This document shows positions 36,277 through 44,588 of a DNA stretch of 63,541 bases, piece by piece (the first letter of the stretch is position 1; the number at the start of each line of letters is the position of its first letter). The stretch is from assembly GCA_017474765.1 (NCBI GenBank), contig JAFVGW010000027.1, positions 1 to 63,541 of the forward strand, given 5' to 3'. Source of the DNA: Salinivirgaceae bacterium (GTDB lineage Bacteria; Bacteroidota; Bacteroidia; Bacteroidales; SZUA-534). Position numbers and translations under genes: made by a program. A model generated the notes under the pieces. The model ran no database searches, was not told where the DNA came from, and worked only from the letters and a program-made list of their open reading frames with translations.

Positions 36277-38286
36277 ATGAAAAGCATTCTGAACATTGCT
36301 GTCGCAATAGTGACCATGATTGGCGGCTTCGGCTGCAACTCGATATCTGCCTCAGAGGCGAACGAGAACCACACTCCCGACAATCAAATGCTGGCTTTCA
36401 GCCTGCTACAAGCCGACAACGGCAAGCAGTTGCTGGCCGACCACAATGCCACAATCTCGGGTGATACAATAAAAATACTTGTCCCCTATCTTGTTGATTT
36501 CAAACTGAAACCGACATTCGTTACCGAACGCAGCGCCAAAGTATATGTTGACGGGGCGAAACAAAAAAGCGGCAAAAACACCGTCGATTTCAGCACTCCC
36601 GTGCAGTACAAAGTGGTGGCCAAAGGCAATGCCCACACCTACACCGTAATGGTTTACAACAGCGGTCTACCAGTGGTTTTTATCAACACAAATGGCTCAA
36701 AACCAATAACAAGCAAACGCACGTGGCTAGATAGCACAACGGTTACAATCTATCGCGCCAACGGCGAACTGGACTACCACACCGTGCAACCCGACGCGCA
36801 AATCAAAGGGCGCGGAAACTCAACTTGGAGCGTCAAGGCGAAACGACCGTATGCGCTGAAAATCAAAAAGAAAGCCGAGATTTTGGGAATGCCCAAAGGA
36901 AAACGCTGGTGCCTGCTGGCCAACTTTTTCGACCCGTCGCTGTTCCGCAACGACCTTGCCAACTATCTGGGCCAGAACTACACCAGCCTCGACTGGACGC
37001 CCCACGGACAGAACGTTGAACTGGTGCTGAACGGCAAGCACTGCGGAAACTACTACCTCTGCGAGCAGGCCAAAACCACCAAAGGCCGCGTGCCTGGCGA
37101 GTACCTGATTGAGGCCGACCGAAAAGCAGGCCGCGGCGACATTACAGGCATTAAGACTGGTAACTTTTTCAATGTCAAAGATATAGCCATTAAGGGCAAA
37201 AACGAGGACGACCCCGAAGTGATTGCCGAAGCCAAGCGCATTCTCGACCGCTTCGAGACCACGCTCTACGGCCCCGACTTCCTCAACCCTAAAACGGGCT
37301 ACAAAACGCTTATCGACGTCGAAAGTTTTGTCGATTGGCTGTTAATCAAAGAGTTAAGTAAGGATTTCGACGGCAATATGTTCACCAGTTGCTTCTGCCA
37401 CATTATGCCCGACGGCATTATTAAAATGGGCCCGATTTGGGATTTCGACCTCGCATTTGGCGGCAATCCGTTCGGCAACGATGCGGCTATGGGGGGTTTC
37501 GGCGGCTTTTTTGGCGGCGCCGAAGGCAACGACATGGCGTTCTACAACCAACCCGAAGGCTACCACATTGCCAAAGCCGACTGGTTTGTGCAGATGTTCA
37601 AAGACCCCGAATTCTTAAGTCTGCTGCTGAAAAAAGTTGATGCAATGATTGCCGATTCGGCCACCATTATGGCATATATCGATGCGAGTGAGGCACGCTT
37701 GGCGCTCTCCGCCTCGGCCGACACGGTGAACTACTACACCACTTCGGGTTTCGATATGAACGACCCCGACGCAATGAATTTCAGCATGGAAGACCTTGAG
37801 GATATGGGCATTGGCGGTTTCCCCATGCCTGGGATGGACTCGGCTGGTGGTTTCGGTGCTTTCCCATTCCCCATGCCTGGAATGGACTCGGCGGGCGGTT
37901 TCGGTGCTTTCCCATTCCCCATGTCTGGAATGGATTCGGCGGGCGGCTTTGGTGCTTTCCCCTTCCCCATGCCTGGAATGGATTCGGCGGGCGGCTTCGG
38001 CGCTTTCCCATTCCCCATGCCTGGAATGGATTCGGCGGGCGGTTTTGGCGCTTTCCCATTCCCCATGCCTGGAATGGACTCGGCGGGCGGCTTTGGCGCT
38101 TTCCCTTTCCCCATGCCTGGAATGGATTCCACAATGTTCGGCGGATTTGACGCGAACTTCGGCTTTGGCGGCGCCTCGACGCCCCACCGCTCGTTTGCCG
38201 AAGAGTTCGAATGGATTAAGGAATTCGTGAGCAAGCGCTTGGCTTGGCTGAAATCGGACCTGGAAGAACGGCTGAAAAAACGTTGA
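36277..38286 (+). CDS. CotH kinase family lipoprotein
   Basis: A 669-residue exported protein of the CotH family (PF08757), atypical kinases first known from spore coats. The start at 36277 gives a lipoprotein-like signal (MKSILNIAVAIVTMIGGFGC). An immunoglobulin-like N-terminal part is followed by the kinase core: KGRGNSTWSVKAKRPYALKI, CLLANFFDPSLFRNDLANYL, LIKELSKDFDGNMFTS and GPIWDFDLAFG, which holds the metal-binding Asp residues. Between the penultimate and last helices the domain is interrupted by seven copies of PMPGMDS with GGFGAFPF spacers. The final helix resumes at FAEEFEWIKEFVSKRLAWLK. The substrate is unknown. Confidence 0.87.
   Translation: MKSILNIAVAIVTMIGGFGCNSISASEANENHTPDNQMLAFSLLQADNGKQLLADHNATISGDTIKILVPYLVDFKLKPTFVTERSAKVYVDGAKQKSGKNTVDFSTPVQYKVVAKGNAHTYTVMVYNSGLPVVFINTNGSKPITSKRTWLDSTTVTIYRANGELDYHTVQPDAQIKGRGNSTWSVKAKRPYALKIKKKAEILGMPKGKRWCLLANFFDPSLFRNDLANYLGQNYTSLDWTPHGQNVELVLNGKHCGNYYLCEQAKTTKGRVPGEYLIEADRKAGRGDITGIKTGNFFNVKDIAIKGKNEDDPEVIAEAKRILDRFETTLYGPDFLNPKTGYKTLIDVESFVDWLLIKELSKDFDGNMFTSCFCHIMPDGIIKMGPIWDFDLAFGGNPFGNDAAMGGFGGFFGGAEGNDMAFYNQPEGYHIAKADWFVQMFKDPEFLSLLLKKVDAMIADSATIMAYIDASEARLALSASADTVNYYTTSGFDMNDPDAMNFSMEDLEDMGIGGFPMPGMDSAGGFGAFPFPMPGMDSAGGFGAFPFPMSGMDSAGGFGAFPFPMPGMDSAGGFGAFPFPMPGMDSAGGFGAFPFPMPGMDSAGGFGAFPFPMPGMDSTMFGGFDANFGFGGASTPHRSFAEEFEWIKEFVSKRLAWLKSDLEERLKKR
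37822..38130 (+). repeat. 48-bp minisatellite in the CotH gene
   Basis: Seven PMPGMDS units, starts exactly 48 bp apart, encoding the 16-residue unit GGFGAFPFPMPGMDSA with one P-to-S change in the third copy. The DNA copies are nearly identical, so the array is young or kept homogeneous. The reverse strand is also open across it, but that is a product of the repeat composition. Confidence 0.95.
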
Positions 38287-38298
38287 GTTTTTGCACTG

Positions 38299-38316
38299 TC
38301 CCGACAGTTATCGGGA
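38299..38316 (+). terminator. Short hairpin after the CotH gene
   Basis: Stem TCCCGA / TCGGGA with a 6-base loop, 13 bp after the stop codon and without a T-run. It probably contributes to 3'-end protection. Confidence 0.5.
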
Positions 38317-38355
38317 ACACAGATAGCACACTGATTATCACAGATATATTTGTAG

Positions 38356-38382
38356 GGACGCAATGCTTGCGTCCTTTTTTTT
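38356..38382 (+). terminator. REP-derived intrinsic terminator
   Basis: Stem GGACGCAA / TTGCGTCC with a 3-base loop followed by eight T. The sequence GTAGGGACGC is the same family as the palindromes in the two BspA-like genes, so a repeat appears to serve as terminator here. Confidence 0.8.
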
Positions 38383-38488
38383 GCGCAGGCGGCACGGGTT
38401 TAATCCGAAAAGACTGGAAACGTGATAGTTATAATGCACAAAAAAAGCGGCTTGCTACGGCCGCTTCAAAACAAGTTTTCGGAAAATT

Positions 38489-39400
38489 TCAATCTTCTTC
38501 TTCGTACATCCGCATTGCATCAAGGTGCATATCGTGGATTTCGTCGGCAAGCCATTGGGGCTCAATAATTTTTGCCTGGCACGCCCGCGACAGCATATAA
38601 CCCGAAAAATCCATTGTTGGGCGCATATACAACTCGAAATCAGCATATTCTTCGGTTTCGGCAATCAGACGTTGCGAATGGTGGACGGGCAGATTCTGCC
38701 AATAGTACCGCTCGGTGTTGTAGGTGCGGACAACTATGCGCTGCGCTGGCGCTGGGTCGGCTATGACAATGCCGAAACACTCGCCAAAATATTCGGCGGC
38801 ATCGAAATGGCTGTCAATCACAAACGTATCGTCGGTGAGCGACAAATCGACTATCCTGTCTAACGAGAAAATTCGGAAATCGCCGTTACCCTTTCTGCCC
38901 AGCATATACCAGCGCTGGCGGTAGAGTTTCACGCAATATGGCGCCAACTGGTAACTGTTTGCTGTTTCAGCGCCATATTTCCGATACTCGCACCTGACAA
39001 GCCTGCTCTCGCGCATTGCCTTGATAATCAACTGCAAATACTCGCCACCCGACGGTATATTCTCGAGCAGTATGCGTTTTTGCAAACTCATACTCTCGCT
39101 CAGGACGTTGCTCACAGTAAGTGTCGAGAGCATCCAATTCTGCACTGAGTTCTCATCTAAATCTTCTTCATTTTCAATATAATAACAATAACCATCAGTA
39201 CGGTCGCAATTGATAATAAGACCGAAAATATCCTCAATGGCTATTCGGTGGCGGTTGAAGGTGCTGCGCGCCATCTCAATGCCGTTGCTCATCTCAGTGC
39301 GCACCCATTTTTTGTTTATCTCGCTAAACGATATGCGGCCCGCATTGTGAATTGTGTTTAAGAGCCAGATATACTCTTTGAAAAGTGAAGGGGTGGTCAT
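38489..39400 (-). CDS. WYL-domain transcriptional regulator
   Basis: A 303-residue regulator. The N-terminal about 70 residues form a winged-helix-like part (ISFSEINKKWVRTEMSNG, MARSTFNRHRIAIEDIFG). The central WYL domain has YQLAPYCVKLYRQRWYMLGR with the W-Y-(M/L) signature and RIFSLDRIVDL. A C-terminal WCX-like part follows. WYL regulators of this layout (BrxR/CapW type) often control phage-defence operons by sensing nucleotides or nucleic acid ends. The gene is 56 bp downstream of a YhcG-type nuclease gene on the same strand, which fits such a role. Confidence 0.85.
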   Translation of the reverse strand: MTTPSLFKEYIWLLNTIHNAGRISFSEINKKWVRTEMSNGIEMARSTFNRHRIAIEDIFGLIINCDRTDGYCYYIENEEDLDENSVQNWMLSTLTVSNVLSESMSLQKRILLENIPSGGEYLQLIIKAMRESRLVRCEYRKYGAETANSYQLAPYCVKLYRQRWYMLGRKGNGDFRIFSLDRIVDLSLTDDTFVIDSHFDAAEYFGECFGIVIADPAPAQRIVVRTYNTERYYWQNLPVHHSQRLIAETEEYADFELYMRPTMDFSGYMLSRACQAKIIEPQWLADEIHDMHLDAMRMYEEED

Positions 39401-39456
39401 AATAACTTATACGTAAAGTTAAAATGTAAATGTAACAAAAGTGTTGGAACTCTCAA

Positions 39457-40521
39457 TTATTCAATGTGTCGGACTGGGGATTTTTTTTCGTTGTCTAAAC
39501 CCTTTTCAAAATTGTTAAATTCTTCCTGGACCAGTTTTTTGAGTTCATCTTTAGGCAGAAGCAACTGATAATCGGCCACGCCAATCGGTTTCCCCATATC
39601 CTCAAGAGCCAATTCCACCTCAACATTATCCTTTTCGGCACAAAGGATTATTCCAATCGACCTGTTTTCGCCTTCGCCGCGCTCCAACCTGTCGAGAAGC
39701 GACAGATAGTAATTCATTTTTCCAGCATACTCAGGTTTGAACTCTCCTATTTTCAAATCGATTGCAACCAGGCACCTCAATCCGCGGTGAAAGAACAGCA
39801 AATCGACACGGCTCTCTTTCCCGTTGTATTCCAACGTGTGCTGATTGCCAATGAATGTAAAACCCTTGCCTAATTCCAGAAGAAACAATTTTATCTTCTC
39901 TACCAACCGTTGTTCCAACTCCAACTCGGCCAAAGGTGCGGTTGCTCCAAGAAACCCCAGGTTGTAATTGTCGCGGAACACCTCGTTGGCGTATGCCGCC
40001 TGCTCCGCAGGAAGTGTGGCCGCAAAATTATTATCGACCGATTTTGTTGACAGTTGCTTCTTGTGCATCTCCATTTTGAGAGCGCTTATAAGCAAATCGC
40101 GATTCCAACCTTTTGATACTACTTGCTCTGCATAGAACAGAGTCTGCTCATCATTCAGTTCCTTACTTAAAATCAGCACATTATGCGACCACGGCAAAAG
40201 TGCAACGCTGCGTTGCACTTTTTCATCGCTCAAAGCATACCTCTCATAGAATGTCTTCATATACCACAAATTGCGTGGCGACATTCCCATTGTGGAATAC
40301 CGCAGTTTCAAGTCGGCAGAAAGACGTCTAACTATTTGACTGCCATAGCGATTATCCAACTTTTTCTCGTGCAAAAGTTGCCCGATTTTCCAATATGCTG
40401 TGTTGGTTATGGAATTGAGCGTTCGGGCCGCAGTGGTGCGGGTTTCGTCAATTACTGCTACAGCCCGTAGCAGTATTGTGCCATAATCGGCTTCTTCCAT
40501 TTTAACGATTTCATCACCCAT
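39457..40521 (-). CDS. YhcG/DUF1016-type PD-(D/E)xK nuclease
   Basis: A 354-residue protein of the YhcG family. The N-terminal DUF1016_N helical part contains AYWKIGQLLHEK, YGSQIVRRLSADL and GMSPRNLWYMKTFYERY. The C-terminal nuclease domain has the PD-(D/E)xK motif spread over ESRVDLLFFHRGLRCLVAIDLKIGEFKPE, with Asp and D-x-K in the expected places. Members lie in defence islands and beside restriction systems; the substrate is unknown. It precedes the WYL regulator gene and lies in a cluster of defence-type genes. Confidence 0.88.
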   Translation of the reverse strand: MGDEIVKMEEADYGTILLRAVAVIDETRTTAARTLNSITNTAYWKIGQLLHEKKLDNRYGSQIVRRLSADLKLRYSTMGMSPRNLWYMKTFYERYALSDEKVQRSVALLPWSHNVLILSKELNDEQTLFYAEQVVSKGWNRDLLISALKMEMHKKQLSTKSVDNNFAATLPAEQAAYANEVFRDNYNLGFLGATAPLAELELEQRLVEKIKLFLLELGKGFTFIGNQHTLEYNGKESRVDLLFFHRGLRCLVAIDLKIGEFKPEYAGKMNYYLSLLDRLERGEGENRSIGIILCAEKDNVEVELALEDMGKPIGVADYQLLLPKDELKKLVQEEFNNFEKGLDNEKKSPVRHIE

Positions 40522-40749
40522 ATTTTTTGTGGTGTTTTGTGTGTTTCACAAAGATACGCAAAAATCCATTCTACTTCACCGCCTTCAAATTCTATAGCCT
40601 TGCGACTCTAAATGTTGAATCAACAAGGATTTTGACGAACACTTTTTGTGCAATATTTTTTATGACCTGAAAGAAAAGCGCCACCTGTACCACGATTTGG
40701 AACAACATCGGCTTTTCTTTGGGTATGTTGAATTTTAAATTTTAAAACT

Positions 40750-40995
40750 ATGAACGATACCAGAAACAAACTTCAAAAGGTGGAACTCACCGAAGAGCAG
40801 CAAGAAGCCGTGAATGCCATCTGCTCGTACAACAACTTTGCGCTTTTCAGCGAAGGTGCAAACAACGAAATGACAATCATTCTGAAGGCGCGCGCGGATA
40901 TTCTTGAACGCGGTTTTCGCGATATTGCTCAATACCCGCCGATTCTTGAGATTATGACCAATGTCGTAATCGATATGCAGAATCAGCGGAAATGA
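40750..40995 (+). CDS. Small hypothetical protein
   Basis: An 81-residue soluble protein with two predicted helices (VELTEEQQEAVNAICSY; ILKARADILERGFRDIAQ). I do not recognise the family. It is the only plus-strand gene in this accessory region and has a strong terminator immediately after it, which supports it being real. An AT-rich stretch lies before the ATG. Confidence 0.55.
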   Translation: MNDTRNKLQKVELTEEQQEAVNAICSYNNFALFSEGANNEMTIILKARADILERGFRDIAQYPPILEIMTNVVIDMQNQRK

Positions 40996-41007
40996 TTGAG
41001 AATAACG

Positions 41008-41035
41008 AAAAAAGGTGGCTGCGGCCACCTTTTTT
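41008..41035. terminator. Bidirectional intrinsic terminator
   Basis: AAAAAAGGTGGC / GCCACCTTTTTT with a 4-base loop. It lies 12 bp after the 81-residue gene and 22 bp after the convergent EF-Tu-domain gene, and has T-runs in both directions. Confidence 0.92.
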
Positions 41036-41057
41036 GTTGGTTTTAAGTTTGCATAAC

Positions 41058-41318
41058 TCACTTTGTCATTTCCGTGCCAATCTTAACATCCTTCTTTGTT
41101 AAATTACTAAACAAAAGCCCAATGTTGTCGCCGTCTTTTGCTGAATTGACCTGCGATTTGCCAATGATTATAGAGTCAATCTTGGCTGTTAAGCCATCGC
41201 TGAAAGAAACATAATCACCAACATCAACAGAACCATTTCGTAATACGCCTGTTACAACCAAGCCTTTCCCTTTAATGAAGAACGTGTCTTCAACTCTTAA
41301 TGTGAATGGACCTTCCAT
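41058..41318 (-). CDS. Free-standing EF-Tu domain II protein
   Basis: An 86-residue protein that aligns by eye over its full length with domain II of elongation factor Tu. FTLRVEDTFFIKGKGLVVTG corresponds to the EF-Tu stretch PIEDVFSITGRGTVVTG; VDVGDYVSF matches INVGDTVEI; and KDGDNIGLLFSNLTKKDVKIG matches AGDNVGLLLRGIKKEDIERG. No G-domain or domain III is present. It is the third gene of an operon with a helicase-HNH fusion and an unknown protein (50 bp after the latter). Because EF-Tu is a known target of phage-exclusion proteases and toxins, it may act as a decoy, sensor or RNA-binding subunit; that is inference. Confidence 0.85.
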   Translation of the reverse strand: MEGPFTLRVEDTFFIKGKGLVVTGVLRNGSVDVGDYVSFSDGLTAKIDSIIIGKSQVNSAKDGDNIGLLFSNLTKKDVKIGTEMTK

Positions 41319-41368
41319 AATAAATAAATTTTAAGGTTATTAATTAAAATAAAGCATCATATTTTCTG

Positions 41369-41914
41369 TCATACCACAACAAACGATAACTGCTCATCAA
41401 GCCCGACTGTTTCCAAATTGCAGGCCGACCCGTCTATCCTTGTGCATTTTAAATGATAGTAAATCAAACATTCTCGCAAAAAACTATTGAATCGCGCAGA
41501 ACGGCGTTGCAAACCGTACATTTCGAGCAGCGGCCTCAACGTACGCCACACAATATTCCGTTTGCCATAGAACAGGTATTGCAACCGAATGTCTTTGAAG
41601 TAAATGTTCACGCCTAGAAAATCAGTTATTAAATCTTCCTTTTTAATATCAAACCCCATCTGATTAGCGTATTCAACATCTGCTGCTTTGTCTTTTTTGT
41701 CGTAATTGCCCGATACCAAGCGATTTACCTCTTGAACAAAACTTTTCTCATCGTCGTAATCATCAACCGACAAAAAAGCGCGTTCGTATTTCCATACCTT
41801 TTTAACTAAATCTGCAGATTGCTTGCTCGACATATCACGCTGGCAAATTATTTTGGCAATGTCTTTGGGCGAATAAAGCATTTCGCCCAAATTTATTTCC
41901 ATTTCCAAACTCAT
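41369..41914 (-). CDS. Hypothetical protein of the helicase operon
   Basis: A 181-residue soluble, mixed charged protein I do not recognise. Notable parts are LYSPKDIAKIICQRDMSSKQ near the N-terminus, a hydrophobic LGVNIYFKDIRLQYLFYG strand region and an Arg-rich RRSARFNSFLREC. Its start overlaps the helicase-HNH stop by 4 bp (ATGA), which indicates coupled translation and a shared function. No catalytic motif is visible. Confidence 0.75.
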   Translation of the reverse strand: MSLEMEINLGEMLYSPKDIAKIICQRDMSSKQSADLVKKVWKYERAFLSVDDYDDEKSFVQEVNRLVSGNYDKKDKAADVEYANQMGFDIKKEDLITDFLGVNIYFKDIRLQYLFYGKRNIVWRTLRPLLEMYGLQRRSARFNSFLRECLIYYHLKCTRIDGSACNLETVGLDEQLSFVVV

Positions 41915-44193
41915 AATTTGTCACTTTTACGAGCGTTGCAACTACGACATAATATTTGCAGATTTTCTGGCACGCTTTTACCGCCTTTATTGATAGGCAC
42001 AATATGGTCAACTTCGAGCCATCTTCTTGTTTTTTGAGTTTTGTGACACATTGCACACTCATAATTTCCTTCAGCATTTTTTGCCTTGGCAAAAGCACCC
42101 TCGCGCAAATTATATTCTAAACGCGGATTGATTTTACCTATTTCGTGCAACGGCAAACTTTCAATTGGAACTTTTGCATATTCGACATTTGCTGATTTTG
42201 CATACAAATCGGGGCGTATAATCTTATTTATCTCAATATCAACTTGATTCCTAAAAAATATCTCTCTGCTGAAAAACAGCCTAATAACGTTTTTATCGCC
42301 GTCCTCCCAAAGTGAATTCATATACGAATTTTTGTCGCTTAAGCCCATATTGCTATCAACAATATGCTTCGCAATGGCTGAAACATCAAGTCGTTGGCGC
42401 AGTACATCATCGAAAGTATAGAATGTGGGTACGCTGCCGCAATAGGCGTAATATTTCAGAATGTTGATTATATCGCGTGGGTCGTACGGCGGAATCATAT
42501 TGTCGGTAAAATACGATTCGGCACATTGTTGCTCCATTTCGTCCACAACATCGGCCAAGCCTCTCAAATCCTCAACATCATAAGTTTTAAACAAATCGGG
42601 CAGTTCCGAAAGCATTGTCTTGTACGAATCTTCGGTGCTGTCGTAAACCATTACCTGGCAGAAGTGGTCAATTCCTTCGTTTTCACCTGCACAGTCGTCA
42701 ACATATTTGAATGAGTACATTCCGACTGGAATTCGCTCCTCAAACGGCAGAGCCTCTAATGCTGACGTGTCAATGCTACTATTCAATATATTTGCAAACT
42801 CCTCAATTTTAGCGATTTGAATCCAACGTACATATTTCTTGTAGCGGTTTTCAGTATCGTCTTTGAAGTCATTGTCGCCATCGAAAATTGTTTCGGGGCT
42901 GACCCACGAAATGCAGTTGTTACTCCAGTTGTCAATCACAGGAACAATGTAGGCATCCTCGGTTCCGCCAGCGGCAGGTCCGCGCAACGCGCGCCCGACC
43001 ATTTGCGTCATCAGCGTCATCGAAACAGTCGGACGGGCAAGAATTACGGTTTTGGTTTTTGGCAAATCAACACCTTCTGTAAGAATGTTAACGTTGATAA
43101 GCACCTGTATTTCACCGTTTTTGTATTTCTCAATGTTCTCTTCGTTCTGTCTTTTCGATATGACAACACCTGTGCTTCTGTCGGTTATCTGTGAGCAAAC
43201 GTATGCCGATTTCACTCCAGCATCAGCAAACACTTTGTTCAGTTGAATGGCGTGGGTAATGTTAAGCACAAAAACAATTGTTTGAGCGAATTCGTCTTTG
43301 TGCTTCAAATACATATCCACAATTTTCCAGTTACGTGTCGCACTTTGAGCCATTTTTTCTGCAATTTCATCAGGCAACTGGTCAAAATTTTGAATTTTGT
43401 TCAAAGCCTCAAGACCTAGAGTCTCGCATATCTCGTCATCATTTTCAACTTTTAAGTCAAATATTGGTTTTGCCAATATTCGTTTGGCAATCAAATCTTT
43501 GAGACCAATTCTATAAGCAATGCCCGATTCGTTTTTTACTGCTTTTCCGTCAATAACACCATCGTGGAAGATTTTTGCCAAAAGGCCTTTTTCTGCTTCA
43601 TCTGTACGGAAAGGCGTGGCTGTCAAACCGATAGCCTTCACGTGCGGAACCCTTTCGCACACATAGTTAATCACTTTTCGATAGGTTTTAGCAATGGCGT
43701 GGTGTGCTTCATCTACAACTAAATACAATGTTTGCTGCCCATCGAGCCAATTGTCTAACATATTCATATTGCGGCCAACAGAATCCTTGCTTAGGATAAG
43801 TAAATCATCAGTTTTAGCAATATTGATAAGGTTGTCGTGGTAACTTGCGCCAGAAACTATTCTGAAATCGAAACTTGTTTTGTTCGGCATCGTTTCGGCC
43901 GTAGCGTATCGCTGAAACGATTCGGCGGCTTGGTCGAGCAGCATCTGACGGTGGGCAAGCCAGAGTACTTTTTTCCCTTTGTCAATAGCATTTGTTAGCA
44001 GCCACGACGAAGCCGTATAGGTTTTTCCGCCGCCAGTCGGCAATACTACCAGCGTGCTGAAATCATCGTATTGGTCGATAATGCTCAAACACTTCATTGC
44101 GTCAGTCTGGTGCTCATACGATTGACGCGGGTTGCTTCCTTCCTGTCGCTTGACAGTTCCCGCACATTTTGTTTCAATAAGTTCTACACTCAT
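41911..44193 (-). CDS. DEAD/DEAH helicase fused to HNH nuclease
   Basis: A 760-residue SF2 protein. The helicase part has motif I VVLPTGGGKTYTAS (near residue 48), motif II VVDEAHHA, motif III GLTATPFR and, in the second RecA domain, TEGVDLP and QMVGRALRGP (motif VI). The last about 60 residues form an HNH endonuclease with CAMC, LEVDHIVPINKGG, N and CRSCN in order, a complete zinc-stapled HNH. Such fusions are expected to translocate on DNA and cut it, and occur in anti-phage or restriction-like loci. It heads a three-gene operon. I cannot match it to a named defence system. Confidence 0.88.
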   Translation of the reverse strand: MSVELIETKCAGTVKRQEGSNPRQSYEHQTDAMKCLSIIDQYDDFSTLVVLPTGGGKTYTASSWLLTNAIDKGKKVLWLAHRQMLLDQAAESFQRYATAETMPNKTSFDFRIVSGASYHDNLINIAKTDDLLILSKDSVGRNMNMLDNWLDGQQTLYLVVDEAHHAIAKTYRKVINYVCERVPHVKAIGLTATPFRTDEAEKGLLAKIFHDGVIDGKAVKNESGIAYRIGLKDLIAKRILAKPIFDLKVENDDEICETLGLEALNKIQNFDQLPDEIAEKMAQSATRNWKIVDMYLKHKDEFAQTIVFVLNITHAIQLNKVFADAGVKSAYVCSQITDRSTGVVISKRQNEENIEKYKNGEIQVLINVNILTEGVDLPKTKTVILARPTVSMTLMTQMVGRALRGPAAGGTEDAYIVPVIDNWSNNCISWVSPETIFDGDNDFKDDTENRYKKYVRWIQIAKIEEFANILNSSIDTSALEALPFEERIPVGMYSFKYVDDCAGENEGIDHFCQVMVYDSTEDSYKTMLSELPDLFKTYDVEDLRGLADVVDEMEQQCAESYFTDNMIPPYDPRDIINILKYYAYCGSVPTFYTFDDVLRQRLDVSAIAKHIVDSNMGLSDKNSYMNSLWEDGDKNVIRLFFSREIFFRNQVDIEINKIIRPDLYAKSANVEYAKVPIESLPLHEIGKINPRLEYNLREGAFAKAKNAEGNYECAMCHKTQKTRRWLEVDHIVPINKGGKSVPENLQILCRSCNARKSDKL

Positions 44194-44230
44194 AATTGCT
44201 AATAATTAATAATTGGACATTCTGTTTTTC

Positions 44231-44389
44231 AGCAATCCAATAAAAAAAGCGTCAGCCGTTCGTTTGGATTGCTTATCGGGAAGAAAGGCTCTGGTAAACC
44301 GTGACACCAATAAGCACGAAACGGCTCACGCCATATAAGCGTGAACCTCTCCGCATCGCTTATCCCTTGTGTCAAAAAATTTTACCAGA
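44231..44389. repeat. Nested hairpin element
   Basis: A perfect 10-bp stem AGCAATCCAA / TTGGATTGCT (44231-44240 and 44264-44273) is followed by a nested structure. Its layers are TCTGGTAAA / TTTACCAGA (44290-44298 and 44381-44389), TGACAC / GTGTCA (44302-44307 and 44369-44374), ATAAGC / GCTTAT (44310-44315 and 44358-44363) and TCACGC / GCGTGA (44326-44331 and 44339-44344). No ORF is present in 44194-44588. It lies upstream of the helicase-HNH operon and could be part of its leader or promoter region, or a repeat element. Confidence 0.7.
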
Positions 44390-44588
44390 ATTTATCTTCC
44401 AAAGAATAAGAGCGTTAGCTCGAATTAATGTTATTTTTTTACAATATTAAATCAATATATTTTTAATCAATTATTTATTTTAAAGTCAACGCTTTGCTTT
44501 CGCAGCTATAACACATTGCTAAGCAATTGCAATATAGGCAAAAATCAATTGGCACATTAAAAAGAGACAAAAAAAGCAATTTTCCCGC

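Noticed and set aside
37734..38363. Long open frames on the minus strand across the CotH minisatellite
   Set aside because: They come from the 48-bp repeat composition; products are low-complexity and the plus strand carries a complete CotH domain.
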